Below, one piece after another: positions 35,525 to 45,668 of a stretch of 64,000 bases of DNA. The stretch comes from Gammaproteobacteria bacterium. GTDB lineage: Bacteria; Pseudomonadota; Gammaproteobacteria; Enterobacterales; Alteromonadaceae. The translations under genes and the position numbers were made by a program. Below the pieces are notes generated by a model, which saw only the letters and a program-made list of their open reading frames with translations, had not been told where the DNA came from and did not search any database. Where the stretch lies: assembly GCA_018825965.1 (NCBI GenBank), contig JAHKAA010000026.1, forward strand, positions 62,001 to 126,000, written 5' to 3'. The number at the start of each line of letters is the position of its first letter. The first letter of the stretch is position 1.

Positions 35525-35554
35525 GGGGCAGAGCTTCAGCTCTGCCCCATTTTT
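35525..35554 (+). terminator. Terminator after fldA
   Basis: GGGGCAGAGC-TTCA-GCTCTGCCCC followed by ATTTTT, a very stable stem between converging genes. Confidence 0.9.
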
Positions 35555-36031
35555 CTACTGAGATACTTCGCGGTACTTCGGTTTTTTCCGGATATAGACT
35601 TTACGTTTTACTTCACACACCAACTCACCTTTGTTGTCTTTTACATGCACGACAAAGTCAGGAAAATATTTCTCCCCTGCTTCGGTTTGTTGTTTGATAT
35701 GTTCAAGCTCGCTGTCTGTCAGCAAGAATTCAGCCGTTAATTTGCCACGGCCCGGTGTAATGTAATTAATATCCGCCTGTTTATCCCAGACCATATACTC
35801 TTTACCCAAAGTACCCATCAGCATCAAAGGGTAAATAGGATCGGTCATCGCAAACATAGAGCCACCAAATTGGCTGCTATTAATATTGCGGGTCCATGGC
35901 CTGTTTTTTAGCACAACTTTGCAGTATCTATAGTCCTGCGCTAATTCCACCACTTTAATACCACTGAAAAAAAATGGTGGCCACAAATTTAATAAATGCC
36001 GCATCACGGCAGGATTAAACGCCCAACGCAT
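35555..36031 (-). CDS. DUF4442 hotdog-fold protein
   Basis: 158 residues. WPPFFFSGIKVVELAQDYRYCKVVLKNRPWTRNINSSQFGGSMFAMTDPIYPLML has the hotdog thioesterase-like arrangement (conserved N, GG and a helix with D). FVVHVKDNKGELVCEVKRKVYIRKK forms the last strands. The family has no fixed function; acyl thioester hydrolysis or binding is a guess from fold. Convergent to fldA and divergent from fur. Confidence 0.82.
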   Translation of the reverse strand: MRWAFNPAVMRHLLNLWPPFFFSGIKVVELAQDYRYCKVVLKNRPWTRNINSSQFGGSMFAMTDPIYPLMLMGTLGKEYMVWDKQADINYITPGRGKLTAEFLLTDSELEHIKQQTEAGEKYFPDFVVHVKDNKGELVCEVKRKVYIRKKPKYREVSQ

Positions 36032-36183
36032 AACAACCTCTGGTAAGACCTGTTTAGCCGAATTCTAACCCCTTGTTTGAGCTTTGTCTGCGCTTTGCAT
36101 GCAATAAGGGGCAGATTTATAGGTTGCTTCTATTGGTAATGGCCTTATAATCATTTGAAATTCAAGAAAGAGTAGAAGAATCC

Positions 36184-36624
36184 ATGTCAGATCATAATAC
36201 CGAATTACGTAAAGCAGGCCTTAAGGTCACACTGCCACGAGTGAAAATCCTCGATATATTGCAGGACCCGAATCATCAGCATATCAGTGCCGAAGATGTG
36301 TATAAGATTTTGCTTGAATTAGGTGAAGATATTGGTCTGGCCACCGTATACCGTGTATTAAACCAATTTGATGATGCAGGTATTGTTACTCGTCACCATT
36401 TTGAGGGTGGTAAGTCCGTCTTTGAATTAAGCCGCATTGATCACCACGATCACTTAGTCTGCTTAAACTGCGGTAAAGTTATCGAGTTTGAAGATGACGA
36501 CATTGAACGTAAGCAATTAGAAATTTCTGAGAAAAATGGTATTAAGCTGACACACCACAGCTTGTATCTGTACGGCGAATGTGTGGATAAAAAGTCCTGT
36601 GAAGAAACCCGTAACAGTAAATAA
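36184..36624 (+). CDS. fur: Ferric uptake regulator Fur
   Basis: 146 residues. The winged helix is at 5-82 (KAGLKVTLPRVKILDIL, GLATVYRVLNQFDDAGIV). HHDHLVCLNCG (87-97) holds metal ligands H87-H90 and the zinc cysteines C93 and C96; a second pair (C133, C139) is near the C-terminus. Represses iron uptake genes when loaded with Fe(II). I found no clear Fur box in the 150 bases upstream. A terminator follows. Confidence 0.97.
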   Translation: MSDHNTELRKAGLKVTLPRVKILDILQDPNHQHISAEDVYKILLELGEDIGLATVYRVLNQFDDAGIVTRHHFEGGKSVFELSRIDHHDHLVCLNCGKVIEFEDDDIERKQLEISEKNGIKLTHHSLYLYGECVDKKSCEETRNSK

Positions 36625-36672
36625 GTCTCTGATTTAATTGCGTATGCCGAAAATATGCTCCTGCATTTCCGG

Positions 36673-36695
36673 CATACCGTACGTCCTGTACATAA
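36673..36695. repeat. Short dispersed repeat next to a terminator, copy 2
   Basis: Matches 28606-28628 in 22 of 23 positions. The region before it contains TGCTCCTGCATTTCCGG, forming a loose inverted repeat with TATGCCG. It sits directly in front of the fur terminator. Confidence 0.7.
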
Positions 36696-36717
36696 AACCG
36701 GCTAGTCCGGTTTTTTT
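36694..36717. terminator. Terminator between fur and the ADP-ribosylglycohydrolase homologue
   Basis: AAAACCGG-CTAG-TCCGGTTTTTTT. The loop contains the stop codon of the converging gene, so the two genes share this structure. Confidence 0.8.
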
Positions 36718-37658
36718 GTGCCTGTTAAAATTTGCTCTGTTAAATACTCCACCTCATTGGCCCAGCAACATTCAGGGCGAGGCTGATGCACACCAAACTG
36801 GCCTTTGAGTGGTCTGCAGTGGGTAATAGCATTTCGCAGTAATTCCGGTACTTCGGCCACACCATAACAGGCACCTAATAACGCGCCTGCCACTGCAGCG
36901 TTGTTGGCAGTATCTCCGCCTCTTTTCATAGTATCAAGCATGGCATCCAGATAATCCTGTGCGTATAGCAGCTGCCAGATCGCATTCTGAAAACAGACCA
37001 GCACCTGAGCATCAGGCAACTCAAAATCTGCAGGTGGCATAAATAAGGCCTGGTCAATAACCCGGATAATACCTTTGTCCACTTTCAGCTGTGATGCCCA
37101 ATCTTTGATCAGTTGATAGAGTTCATCGGCACTGCAATCATTCTCCAGCACATGACCAAGCGCCATCACATACAAACCACTGATCTGCTGACAAAGCATA
37201 GTGGGATGGGTTAATGCTGTATCGGCCATAGCCCAGGCCGCAAGCTGAGGTAAAGACTGGTAAGGTACCATCAACGCTATTGGGGCCACACGAGCTAAGG
37301 CAGTACTGGCTGCAGACTTTTCATCCTGCTTAGCCAACAAAGCTTGTTTTAACTCGTCCGGTACCGCAAAAGGTTCGGTTCTGAGCCAATATTCATAGGC
37401 TTGCCAGGCGCCCTCTTCCTGATATTCACCGTAATGAGCTAATAAGCGGCATAACAATACTGAAAGTTCACCACTGTCTGTCGCTTGTCCGGACAAGGTT
37501 TGCCAGGGGTTTTGCAGCAAGATTTCAGTGAGTCCAAAGCTCAGCCGTTCTTCCCTTTCGTTTTGCTCTAAGCCTTCAACAGCGGAGCCCACAACTTCTC
37601 CGGCCAATAAGCCATAGATCAAACCAAGCGCTTTGGATTTGAGCACCGGGTCGCTCAT
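36702..37658 (-). CDS. ADP-ribosylglycohydrolase-family protein with altered metal site
   Basis: 318 residues, all helical, DraG/ARH fold. The family frame is clear: ALGLIYGLLAGEVVGSAVEG at the start, ATDSGELSVLL (59-69), DTALTHP (146-152) and RGGDTANNAAVAGALLGACYG (246-266). In active DraG/ARH enzymes the first motif is TDD and the second DxDT. Here they read T60-D61-S62 and D249-T250-A251-N252, so two of the usual aspartate ligands and a threonine are replaced. It may bind ADP-ribose without hydrolysing it, or use a different metal arrangement. No DraT-like partner is nearby. Confidence 0.85.
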   Translation of the reverse strand: MSDPVLKSKALGLIYGLLAGEVVGSAVEGLEQNEREERLSFGLTEILLQNPWQTLSGQATDSGELSVLLCRLLAHYGEYQEEGAWQAYEYWLRTEPFAVPDELKQALLAKQDEKSAASTALARVAPIALMVPYQSLPQLAAWAMADTALTHPTMLCQQISGLYVMALGHVLENDCSADELYQLIKDWASQLKVDKGIIRVIDQALFMPPADFELPDAQVLVCFQNAIWQLLYAQDYLDAMLDTMKRGGDTANNAAVAGALLGACYGVAEVPELLRNAITHCRPLKGQFGVHQPRPECCWANEVEYLTEQILTGTKKPD

Positions 37659-37783
37659 GCTGACCTCCGTCCTGATAAAGCCATCTGAGGCTAATTTTTA
37701 TACATAGTTAATATATAAGGTATTGCTGCGAAGAAACCAAGCACTTCGCTTTAAAATCAAGTAAATAGATGTATTTTCTAACG

Positions 37784-37811
37784 AAAAAAAAGCCAGCACT
37801 CAGGCTGGCTT
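37784..37811 (-). terminator. Terminator after ppsA
   Basis: On the minus strand AAGCCAGCC-TGAG-TGCTGGCTTTTTTTT, 19 bases after the ppsA stop. Confidence 0.88.
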
Positions 37812-37829
37812 CGATACAAATCTCACAAC

Positions 37830-40205
37830 TTACTGGCCGTATTTCTCCGCCAGATACAACCAGGTTTCCAGCACTGTATCCGGGTTTAATGACACTGAGT
37901 CAATGCCCTGATCCATCAGCCATGCCGCAAAATCTTCGTGATCCGAAGGACCCTGACCACAAATACCGACGTATTTTCCTTTGGCTTTGGCGGTTTGAAT
38001 CGCCATAGACAACAGCTTTTTAATGGCCGGATTACGTTCATCAAACAGATGAGCTATTAAACCACTGTCCCTGTCCAGACCTAAAGTCAGCTGAGTTAAG
38101 TCGTTTGAGCCTATGGAGAAACCATCAAAGTACTCAAGGAACTCTTCTGCCAGTAAGCAGTTTGATGGCAATTCGCACATCATAATAACTTTTAAGCCAT
38201 TCTCACCGCGTTTCAGACCATGGGCTTCTAACAACTCAATCACAGCTTTGGCTTCTTCCAAAGTGCGGACGAATGGGATCATCACTTCAACATTGGTAAA
38301 GCCCATCTCATTACGAACCCGCTTTAAGGCTTCGCATTCCATCGCAAAACAGTCGCGGAAGTCTTCAGAGATATAACGTGATGCACCACGGAAACCAATC
38401 ATAGGGTTTTCTTCGTGTGGCTCGTACTGACGACCACCCACCAGGTTGGCGTATTCGTTCGACTTAAAGTCGGACATCCGCACTATCACCCGCTCTGGCG
38501 AGAAAGCAGCTGCAAGCGTAGAAATACCTTCCACCAGCTTGGTGGTATAAAACTCGACCGGAGAGCTGTAGCCAGCCATCATCTGGCTGATGGTCGCTTT
38601 GAGCTCATCAGTCTGAGCATCAAAGTTCAGTAAGGCTTTTGGATGCACGCCAATCATACGGTTGATAATAAATTCCAGGCGGGCTAAACCAATACCGGCA
38701 TGTGGCAGTTTGGCAAAGGAAAATGCACGTTCCGGGTTACCCACGTTCATCATGATTTTCATTTTCAGCGCAGGCATCTGGTCAACACGTGACGTCATGA
38801 CATCAAAACCTAAAATGCCATCGTAGACAAAACCTGTGTCGCCTTCGGCACAAGATACTGTGACTTCCTGACCATTTTTGATTTTTCTGGTGGCATCACC
38901 ACAACCTACTACAGCTGGAATACCTAATTCACGCGCAATAATAGCAGCGTGACAAGTACGGCCACCACGGTTAGTCACAATAGCTGAAGCGCGTTTCATG
39001 ATAGGTTCCCAGTCCGGGTCTGTCATGTCTGTGACTAATACATCACCAGGCTGAATTTGATCCATATCAGCGATGCTGGCGAGCACCTTGGCTTTGCCTG
39101 AACCAATTTTGTGACCTATGGCACGACCTTCCACAACAACAGGTGCTGTGCCTTGCAACTGGAAGCGTTCCATTTCATTGCTGTCTTCGCGGCTACGTAC
39201 TGTTTCAGGACGAGCCTGAACTATATACAGCTTACCGTCCTGACCATCTTTGGCCCATTCGATATCCATGGCGCGGCCATAGTGCTTTTCGATGATAACG
39301 GCTTGTTTCGCCAGTTCCTGCACTTCAGCATCAGTCAGTGAAAACTGTTGGCGTAACGCTTGCGGCACGTCTTCAACAATGACCTGTTTACCGTGGCTTA
39401 AGTCTTTGGAATACACCATCTGCAACAGCTTGCTGCCCAAATTGCGGCGCACTACGGAAGGGCGACCTGCCATCACTGTAGGTTTGTGCACATAAAACTC
39501 GTCAGGGTTGACAGCGCCCTGCACCACCATTTCACCTAAACCATAAGAGGACGTGATAAAGACCACATCTTCAAAACCTGATTCAGTGTCAATACTGAAC
39601 ATCACGCCTGAAGCGGATAAGTCTGAGCGCACCATACGTTGTACACCAGCGGACAAAGCCACACCACGGTGGTCATACCCCTGATGTACACGATAGGAAA
39701 TAGCGCGGTCGTTAAATAATGAAGCAAATACGTGCTTGATGGCTTCAATGACAGAAGCATAACCACGGACGTTTAAGAAGGTTTCCTGCTGACCCGCAAA
39801 AGAAGCGTCCGGCATATCTTCAGCAGTAGCCGATGAACGCACAGCAAAGGAGACATCTTCAGCGCAGCCCTGTTGCAGCTGCTGGTAAGAGGTTTGAATA
39901 GCCTGTTCGAATTCTGGTTGAAATGGCGTATCAATCACCCATTGGCGGATTTGAGCACCGGCTTTGGCCAGCGCTGTGACATCATCAACGTTGAGACCGT
40001 CCAGCACTTGATAAATACGCTCGTTCAGACCACTCTGTTCAAGAAATTGATTAAAGGCATAAGCTGTAGTGGCAAAACCACCCGGAACTTGTACCCCTGC
40101 ATTTGCCAGGTTACTGATCATTTCACCCAATGAAGCATTTTTACCACCAACGCGAGGAACGTCGTGCATGCCCAGGTCCTGGTACCAAACAACGAATTCT
40201 TGCAC
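37830..40205 (-). CDS. ppsA: Phosphoenolpyruvate synthase
   Basis: 791 residues from a GTG at 40205 with GGAGA six bases upstream. It makes PEP from pyruvate, ATP and water for gluconeogenesis. An N-terminal ATP-grasp part ([37 protein letters not shown]) is followed by the phosphohistidine domain with [21 protein letters not shown]. The C-terminal PEP/pyruvate barrel contains [18 protein letters not shown] and [12 protein letters not shown]. The product is the substrate of class II DAHP synthase encoded nearby. Divergent from ppsR with a HexR-like site between. Confidence 0.97.
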   Translation of the reverse strand: MQEFVVWYQDLGMHDVPRVGGKNASLGEMISNLANAGVQVPGGFATTAYAFNQFLEQSGLNERIYQVLDGLNVDDVTALAKAGAQIRQWVIDTPFQPEFEQAIQTSYQQLQQGCAEDVSFAVRSSATAEDMPDASFAGQQETFLNVRGYASVIEAIKHVFASLFNDRAISYRVHQGYDHRGVALSAGVQRMVRSDLSASGVMFSIDTESGFEDVVFITSSYGLGEMVVQGAVNPDEFYVHKPTVMAGRPSVVRRNLGSKLLQMVYSKDLSHGKQVIVEDVPQALRQQFSLTDAEVQELAKQAVIIEKHYGRAMDIEWAKDGQDGKLYIVQARPETVRSREDSNEMERFQLQGTAPVVVEGRAIGHKIGSGKAKVLASIADMDQIQPGDVLVTDMTDPDWEPIMKRASAIVTNRGGRTCHAAIIARELGIPAVVGCGDATRKIKNGQEVTVSCAEGDTGFVYDGILGFDVMTSRVDQMPALKMKIMMNVGNPERAFSFAKLPHAGIGLARLEFIINRMIGVHPKALLNFDAQTDELKATISQMMAGYSSPVEFYTTKLVEGISTLAAAFSPERVIVRMSDFKSNEYANLVGGRQYEPHEENPMIGFRGASRYISEDFRDCFAMECEALKRVRNEMGFTNVEVMIPFVRTLEEAKAVIELLEAHGLKRGENGLKVIMMCELPSNCLLAEEFLEYFDGFSIGSNDLTQLTLGLDRDSGLIAHLFDERNPAIKKLLSMAIQTAKAKGKYVGICGQGPSDHEDFAAWLMDQGIDSVSLNPDTVLETWLYLAEKYGQ

Positions 40206-40312
40206 AATGAGTCTCCAATTTTTGTTGCAGGTTATGTAAGCTTACATGACAAGCCACATAAGCGGGCTAATTCTACACTGGCACCTAAGTTAAATAAAAC
40301 CTTAATTTATAA

Positions 40313-40327
40313 TGTAATTTAATAACG
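40313..40327. promoter_or_regulatory. Possible HexR operator between ppsA and ppsR
   Basis: TGTAATTTAATAACG matches the HexR consensus at 13 of 15 positions, with both mismatches in the right half. It ends five bases before the ppsR start and lies 107 bp from the ppsA start. HexR activates ppsA in Shewanella (known), which makes the site plausible. Confidence 0.5.
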
Positions 40328-40332
40328 ACAAA

Positions 40333-41154
40333 ATGGAGAAAACCGTGAGAACAGCCTTTTATATATCTGATGGCACAGGCATTACTTCTGAGGTGTTCGG
40401 ACACGCGCTGCTGTCACTGTTTCCGGCAGAGTTTGACCATGTCACCATCTCATTTGTTGAAACTGCCGAGATCGCATTACAAGCTAAGCAACGAATAAAC
40501 GATCGTTATAAAACTACCGGTATCCGGCCTTTAATTTTTCAGACCTTTGTTGACGAAGAGTTACGCCAGATTATTAATAGCAGCGATGGCGTCTGTTATG
40601 ACTTTTTAAACGCTTTCATCGAGCCCATGCAAAAAGAACTCGGCATAGCTGCTATGCCCAAAACGCACCGCACTCACAGCATTCATGAAAAAACTTATGA
40701 TTTTCGTATTGATGCAGTGAACTATGCACTGGCCAATGACGATGGTGTAAATTTAAAAGAGTACGCCAAAGCCGATATTATTTTGGTGGGTGTCAGCCGC
40801 TCTGGTAAAACCCCAACCAGTCTGTATCTGGCTTTGCAATACGGCATTAAGGCCGCTAACTACCCTTTTGTGCAGGAAGATATGGACATGCTGCGTTTGC
40901 CGCCTGAACTCAGAATGCAGAAGAATAAGTTGTTTGGTTTAACCATTACCCCTGAGCGTTTAAGTCAGATCCGGGAGCAACGTCGCCCAGGTAGCAAATA
41001 TGCGTCATTACGCCAATGCAAACTGGAACTCGATGAAGTAGAAGCTTTGTATCAAAAAGAAAGGATCCCTTTTTTAAATTCGACTCATTTGTCGATTGAA
41101 GAAATCTCAGCGAAAATTTTGTCGCAAACCGGTTTAAAACGTCAAAAGTATTAA
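40333..41154 (+). CDS. ppsR: PEP synthase regulatory protein (bifunctional kinase/pyrophosphorylase)
   Basis: 273 residues, DUF299 family. ISDGTGITSEVFGHALLSLF (11-30) is the N-terminal signature and GVSRSGKTPTSLYLA (153-167) contains the P-loop. RTHSIHEKTYDFRIDAVNYAL is also conserved. It inactivates PpsA by ADP-dependent phosphorylation of a threonine and reactivates it by phosphate-dependent removal. Divergent gene order with ppsA is widely conserved. Its end overlaps the panE-like gene by four bases on the opposite strand. Confidence 0.95.
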   Translation: MEKTVRTAFYISDGTGITSEVFGHALLSLFPAEFDHVTISFVETAEIALQAKQRINDRYKTTGIRPLIFQTFVDEELRQIINSSDGVCYDFLNAFIEPMQKELGIAAMPKTHRTHSIHEKTYDFRIDAVNYALANDDGVNLKEYAKADIILVGVSRSGKTPTSLYLALQYGIKAANYPFVQEDMDMLRLPPELRMQKNKLFGLTITPERLSQIREQRRPGSKYASLRQCKLELDEVEALYQKERIPFLNSTHLSIEEISAKILSQTGLKRQKY

Positions 41155-42242
41155 GCCTTTTCGCTTGTGCTGGCCTCTTGCAGCAACTGTTGTGCATGCA
41201 AGGGGCAAAGCCGGATCGGCTCCCCTCGTTCTTTACGTTTCACCAATTGCACCAGCAATCTGTTGACTGGTGCATCCAGCTTCAATTGTTCAGCCAAAGT
41301 CACAACAGCGCCATTGAGAAAGTCTATTTCAGTGGCTTTGCCTGCCTGAATATCATCCCACATGGATGAACGGGCATCAGGGGATATGGTCAGCATTTTT
41401 TTTGCCAGTCGCTTAAATAACCAATTAGGGCTCTGTAACAGCAAGGGAATATAACAGTTGGGAATACTGGTGTAAGAGTAAGTGTCTATCTGCAGACGCC
41501 TGCATAAATCCAGCAGCTCCTGCATGGCAGCTGCCAGTAAAAGCCGATAAGGACGTTGCAATAATTGTTGCTGCAACGGAATATCAGATAAAGCGTTAAT
41601 GGCGTTGTTCAGGTTGAGTAATAATTTGCCAAACTCGGCCGCTTTCATACTGTTCTGTTGTTTTGAACTGATGCCCTGACGTTGCAACTGAGTCAGGACA
41701 GCTGCAATACGTGGATCGGCAGTCTGTTGCCAGATCATGTCCGAGCCTGTAGTCCTGGCATAAAAGCCTGGTCTGATTTTTACCACATTAAAGGGCACTA
41801 TAACGCGGATCACAGTCTGAGTTAAAAATTGCTGATACAAGGGCGTGATTGCAACCCCATTTTGTAAAGCGACAACTATGCAATCGGCTGAAAGATGAAA
41901 CCCAAGTTGGGGCAATACGAATTCAAGATCCAAAGCTTTGACCGTAACCAGCACCAGCTCAGCACTACGAAGTACGTCAGGTTCGGTATACACAGCAGGT
42001 GAGGCTAACCTGTAACAGGCACCATTTAAATCCTGAGCTGTTAAGCCATAAGCTGCGGCTTCAAGCGCCATTTTTTCGCGCCCGATAAAAACCACTTCAA
42101 AATCAGAGGATTGACAAAGCATGGTGCCGAGGTAACAACCTATGGCACCGGCCCCCACTACAGCAACACGCAAAGGCGCTGAACTGCGGGCTGAAAAATC
42201 AGACAGCAGTTCAGCAGCAGTATGTTTATTTGCGGACCGCAC
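41151..42242 (-). CDS. Ketopantoate reductase family (PanE/ApbA-like) protein
   Basis: 363 residues from a GTG at 42242 overlapping the DAHP synthase gene by 17 bases. [15 protein letters not shown] (25-39) is the NAD(P) site, TVKALDLE carries the catalytic-type lysine, and [15 protein letters not shown] in the middle is the family's substrate-binding helix. The protein is about 60 residues longer than E. coli PanE (303), with an N-terminal extension of about 24 residues. It may be the true ketopantoate reductase of pantothenate synthesis or a paralogue. No pan genes are adjacent. Confidence 0.82.
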   Translation of the reverse strand: MRSANKHTAAELLSDFSARSSAPLRVAVVGAGAIGCYLGTMLCQSSDFEVVFIGREKMALEAAAYGLTAQDLNGACYRLASPAVYTEPDVLRSAELVLVTVKALDLEFVLPQLGFHLSADCIVVALQNGVAITPLYQQFLTQTVIRVIVPFNVVKIRPGFYARTTGSDMIWQQTADPRIAAVLTQLQRQGISSKQQNSMKAAEFGKLLLNLNNAINALSDIPLQQQLLQRPYRLLLAAAMQELLDLCRRLQIDTYSYTSIPNCYIPLLLQSPNWLFKRLAKKMLTISPDARSSMWDDIQAGKATEIDFLNGAVVTLAEQLKLDAPVNRLLVQLVKRKERGEPIRLCPLHAQQLLQEASTSEKA

Positions 42243-43575
42243 GAAGGGTATCTGCGATCAGGAAAGCCAGTTCCAGCACCTGATCTGAATTTAAGCGTGG
42301 ATCACACTGGGTGGTGTATCTTTTGCTTAAATCGTTTTCTGATAAACCATAAGCGCCCCCCGTACATTCGGTGACGTTATCGCCTGTCATTTCCAGGTGA
42401 ATACCACCGGCATGAGTCCCTTCGGCCTGATGCACAGCAAAGAAGTAGCGGATTTCACGCAAAATGGCTTCAAAATCACGGGTTTTGTAGTCATTGCTGG
42501 CTTTGACTGTATTGCCGTGCATTGGATCTGAACTCCAGACCACTTTGCGGCCTTCACGCTCAACCCGACGCACTAAAGCTGGTAATTTCTCAGCCAGCTT
42601 ATCCGCGCCCATCCGGGTGATTAAGGTCAGGCGGCCAGGAATGTTGTCCGGGTTTAAGGCGTCAATAAGGCGCAATAAATCCACTTCATCCATACCAGGG
42701 CCCACTTTGACACCCACTGGGTTTTTGATGCCGCGGAAAAACTCAAGATGGGCGTGATCCAACTGACGGGTACGCTCACCTATCCAGACCATATGGGCTG
42801 AACAATCGTACCACTCACCTGTTAACGAATCACGGCGGGTTAAGGCTTCTTCGTAATTCAGCAGCAAGGCTTCATGCGAGGTATACAGAGAGGTTTCACG
42901 GATAGAAGGTGAATTTTCCGCCGTGATACCACAAATCTCCATAAAACGCAGTGCTTCCTGAATGCGCTGAGCGACATCCTGATAACGGCCTTTCAGTGGA
43001 TTGGCATCAACAAACCCCAGATTCCAGCGGCTGACCTGATGCAAGTCGGCTAATCCACCTTGTGCAAAAGCACGTAACAAATTTAAGGTGGCCGCTGAAT
43101 GATGGTAAGCCGTCATTAAGCGGTTTGGATCTGGCTTGCGGGCTTCTGCTGTGAATTCAAAGCTGTTGACTATGTCACCACGGTAGCTGGGGTGAGAGAC
43201 CCCCCCTATGGTTTCTAAATCACTGGAGCGGGGCTTGGCGTATTGGCCAGCCATACGTGCTACTTTAACTACAGGACAACCGCCGGCAAAGGTGAGCACC
43301 ACAGCCATTTGCAGTAATACTTTAAAAGTGTCACGAATTTTGGGTGCATTAAAGTCACTAAAGCTTTCCGCACAATCGCCACCTTGCAGTAAAAATGCTT
43401 TGCCTTCAGCCACTTGTCCAAGCTGACTAAAGAGATCACGAGTCTCTTGCGCAAACACCAAAGGCGGATATTTGTGCAATTGTTGCTCAACAGTGCTGAG
43501 CAAAGCCTGATCATCGTAATGAGGTTGTTGTTGGATTGGAAAAGCTCGCCAACTTTGAGGCGTCCAGGTCGTCAC
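42226..43575 (-). CDS. 3-Deoxy-7-phosphoheptulonate synthase, class II
   Basis: 449 residues from a GTG at 43575. First step of the shikimate pathway, joining PEP and erythrose 4-phosphate. The plant/actinobacterial class II type is recognised by [47 protein letters not shown] and [17 protein letters not shown]. The metal site includes a Cys in GGDCAE, a His in GIHLEMTG and the acidic residue of that motif. Feedback behaviour cannot be read here. PpsA, which makes its PEP, is 2 kb away. Confidence 0.95.
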   Translation of the reverse strand: MTTWTPQSWRAFPIQQQPHYDDQALLSTVEQQLHKYPPLVFAQETRDLFSQLGQVAEGKAFLLQGGDCAESFSDFNAPKIRDTFKVLLQMAVVLTFAGGCPVVKVARMAGQYAKPRSSDLETIGGVSHPSYRGDIVNSFEFTAEARKPDPNRLMTAYHHSAATLNLLRAFAQGGLADLHQVSRWNLGFVDANPLKGRYQDVAQRIQEALRFMEICGITAENSPSIRETSLYTSHEALLLNYEEALTRRDSLTGEWYDCSAHMVWIGERTRQLDHAHLEFFRGIKNPVGVKVGPGMDEVDLLRLIDALNPDNIPGRLTLITRMGADKLAEKLPALVRRVEREGRKVVWSSDPMHGNTVKASNDYKTRDFEAILREIRYFFAVHQAEGTHAGGIHLEMTGDNVTECTGGAYGLSENDLSKRYTTQCDPRLNSDQVLELAFLIADTLRAVRK

Positions 43576-43809
43576 TTTAAGTAGTCCTATAATTCTGAGT
43601 TGATAGTTAATGTCACTAGGTTATTTATCCGCAGACAAAGTAAATTTATTGGCGACTAAATTCAATGCTTAAATGAGTATATTGCGCTGAAAAGTATAAA
43701 TAGTCCGGAATTTATCGACAAAAACACCCAGATGTCTAAACATCTGAAAATATCAAGCCTTTTTTAGCCGGGTTTTGGCGCTGAAAGCGGCATTTAAAAC
43801 GGAGCTTTT

Positions 43810-44724
43810 ATGGCAGAAATTCAGGCTTTACAGCAGTTAGAGCAGAAGCTGAATCAAGTGATCTTAGGTAAACCTCAGGCTGTGCGGCTGGCCTTGTGTT
43901 GTTTATTGTCGGAAGGTCATTTACTGATCGAAGATTTACCAGGTTTAGGCAAAACCACCCTCGCCCATGCACTGGCCTTAAGTTTGGGGGTTCACTACAA
44001 ACGCGTGCAGTTTACGAATGATATGTTGCCAGCGGACCTGCTGGGACAATCGGTATTTTTAAGAGACACTCAGGAGTTTCAATTTCGCAGTGGCCCTATT
44101 TTCAGCCAGATTTTGTTGGCCGATGAAATCAACAGGGCCAGCCCCCGCACTCAAAGTGCTTTACTTGAAGCCATGGAAGAAAAACAAGTGTCTGTTGATG
44201 GTTTGTCTTATGCGCTGCCTAAACCCTTTTTTGTGATAGCCACCCAAAACCCGTTGTTTCATGCTGGTACCAATGCCTTACCTGAATCACAACTCGACCG
44301 TTTTTTGATGCGGCTTGCTTTGGGTTTTCCGGATCTACAGACGGAAAAACTGATACTGCAGCAGGATCATGGCCAATCCCGTTTAGAAGGACTGCTCCCT
44401 TGTATTAACGAGCAGCAACTGCTGTTATTGCAACAGCAAGTGGTTCAGATCAAAGTCAGTGATGCCTTGCTTGATTATCTGCTCGCCTTGGTGACACAAA
44501 GCAGGCAACAACAGGATTGCCTGCCACTTTCACCCCGGGCAGCTAAGGCTTTGCTTCGAGCCACTAAAGCTTTTGCTTTGTTGTCCGGTCGTCATTACGC
44601 CACAGCAGAGGATGTGCAACAGGTGTTTCCAGCTGTGGCAGAACACAGGCTCAATCCGGGTTCTTCCAGAGACAACAAGAGCCTTAGTTTGCAACTACTT
44701 CGCAAGGTGCCTTGCCCTCTATGA
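43810..44724 (+). CDS. MoxR-family AAA ATPase
   Basis: 304 residues. Walker A is EDLPGLGKTT (41-50), Walker B ILLADEINRA (101-110), and sensor 1 FFVIATQNP; NALPESQLDRFLMRL gives the arginine finger. MoxR proteins act as chaperones that insert cofactors or assemble complexes, often with a VWA or DUF58 partner. It forms a tight three-gene operon with the DUF58 and transglutaminase genes (ATGA overlap). The actual client of this common operon is unknown. Confidence 0.93.
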   Translation: MAEIQALQQLEQKLNQVILGKPQAVRLALCCLLSEGHLLIEDLPGLGKTTLAHALALSLGVHYKRVQFTNDMLPADLLGQSVFLRDTQEFQFRSGPIFSQILLADEINRASPRTQSALLEAMEEKQVSVDGLSYALPKPFFVIATQNPLFHAGTNALPESQLDRFLMRLALGFPDLQTEKLILQQDHGQSRLEGLLPCINEQQLLLLQQQVVQIKVSDALLDYLLALVTQSRQQQDCLPLSPRAAKALLRATKAFALLSGRHYATAEDVQQVFPAVAEHRLNPGSSRDNKSLSLQLLRKVPCPL

Positions 44725-45668
44725 CGCTACAGATGACGATGTGGCAAACTATGAAACAAAGACTCAGGCTGCGATTTTATCGCTGGCTGGATAAACGTCA
44801 GCCTGCCTCCACAGAACTCACCTTGCGCCAGCATCTGCTTTATGTCTTCCCCAGTGCTTATGGTGCCTGGTTTGTGCTGCTGATCATTTTGTTATACATC
44901 TTTGGCAGCAACTATCAAAACAACCTGATCCTGCTTTGTGCTTATCTGCTGCTGTCGTTATTCTGTTGCTGCATTCTGGCGGCTTTTTTTAATCTGTACA
45001 GATTACAGCTAAAAACAAACCCGCCTTTATCTATGCCCTTACACACCTATGCTGGCCAAAGCCTGATGCTGAGCTTAGCTTTAAGCCATACAGGGCATAA
45101 AAAAATGCTGTCTTTTTCCGGTGATGAGTTTGCCCCCCTTTTAGTTGAAACTCTGCCAGAATTGTTACAGCTGGAGCTTTATCCACGTCAGCGGGGTTTT
45201 TATCAGCTACAACGCTTTAAGCTTGAATCCTATTTTCCCTTTGGTTTGATCCGGTGCTGGACCTATATTCAGTTGCAGCAGCCCTACTGGGTTTACCCTG
45301 CCCCCGCTGAATTTAAAAACACCAATGCAGCGCCACGCCAGCAGGTCCCGGATCAGCCGGATCAACTGGCGCCCTATCTGCCGGGAGATCAGGCTTCAAG
45401 CATCGACTGGAAACGATTAGCAAAAAATCCCTGGCAACCTGTGGTGCGGCAGAATTCAGAGTCCGGAGTGCCTGCTTTACCTAAGACGCTGATTGTCACA
45501 GCCACAGGCAAAGCTTTAGAGCTGCAACTGTCACAATTTTGCGTTTTGCTGACTCAGTATGAACAGCAAGGCGAAAGTTATAGTCTGCACACCCCACTCA
45601 ATACTATTGGCCCCGATCAGGGCCAGGTCCATTTGCATCGTTGTTTACAGGCTCTGAGCTTATGCTGA
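44721..45668 (+). CDS. DUF58 membrane protein
   Basis: 315 residues from the ATG that overlaps the MoxR stop (ATGA). Two adjacent membrane segments at about 35-80 (YGAWFVLLIILLYIFGS; LILLCAYLLLSLFCCCILAAFF) are followed by a cytoplasmic beta-rich part. The DUF58 core PYLPGDQASSIDWKRLAKNPWQPVVRQ lies at about 220-245. Thought to link the MoxR ATPase to the membrane; inferred from conserved gene order. Confidence 0.88.
   Translation: MTLQMTMWQTMKQRLRLRFYRWLDKRQPASTELTLRQHLLYVFPSAYGAWFVLLIILLYIFGSNYQNNLILLCAYLLLSLFCCCILAAFFNLYRLQLKTNPPLSMPLHTYAGQSLMLSLALSHTGHKKMLSFSGDEFAPLLVETLPELLQLELYPRQRGFYQLQRFKLESYFPFGLIRCWTYIQLQQPYWVYPAPAEFKNTNAAPRQQVPDQPDQLAPYLPGDQASSIDWKRLAKNPWQPVVRQNSESGVPALPKTLIVTATGKALELQLSQFCVLLTQYEQQGESYSLHTPLNTIGPDQGQVHLHRCLQALSLC

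Noticed and set aside
36055-36183. Fur box in front of fur
   Set aside because: No 19-bp match to the GATAATGATAATCATTATC pattern; only scattered AT-rich fragments.
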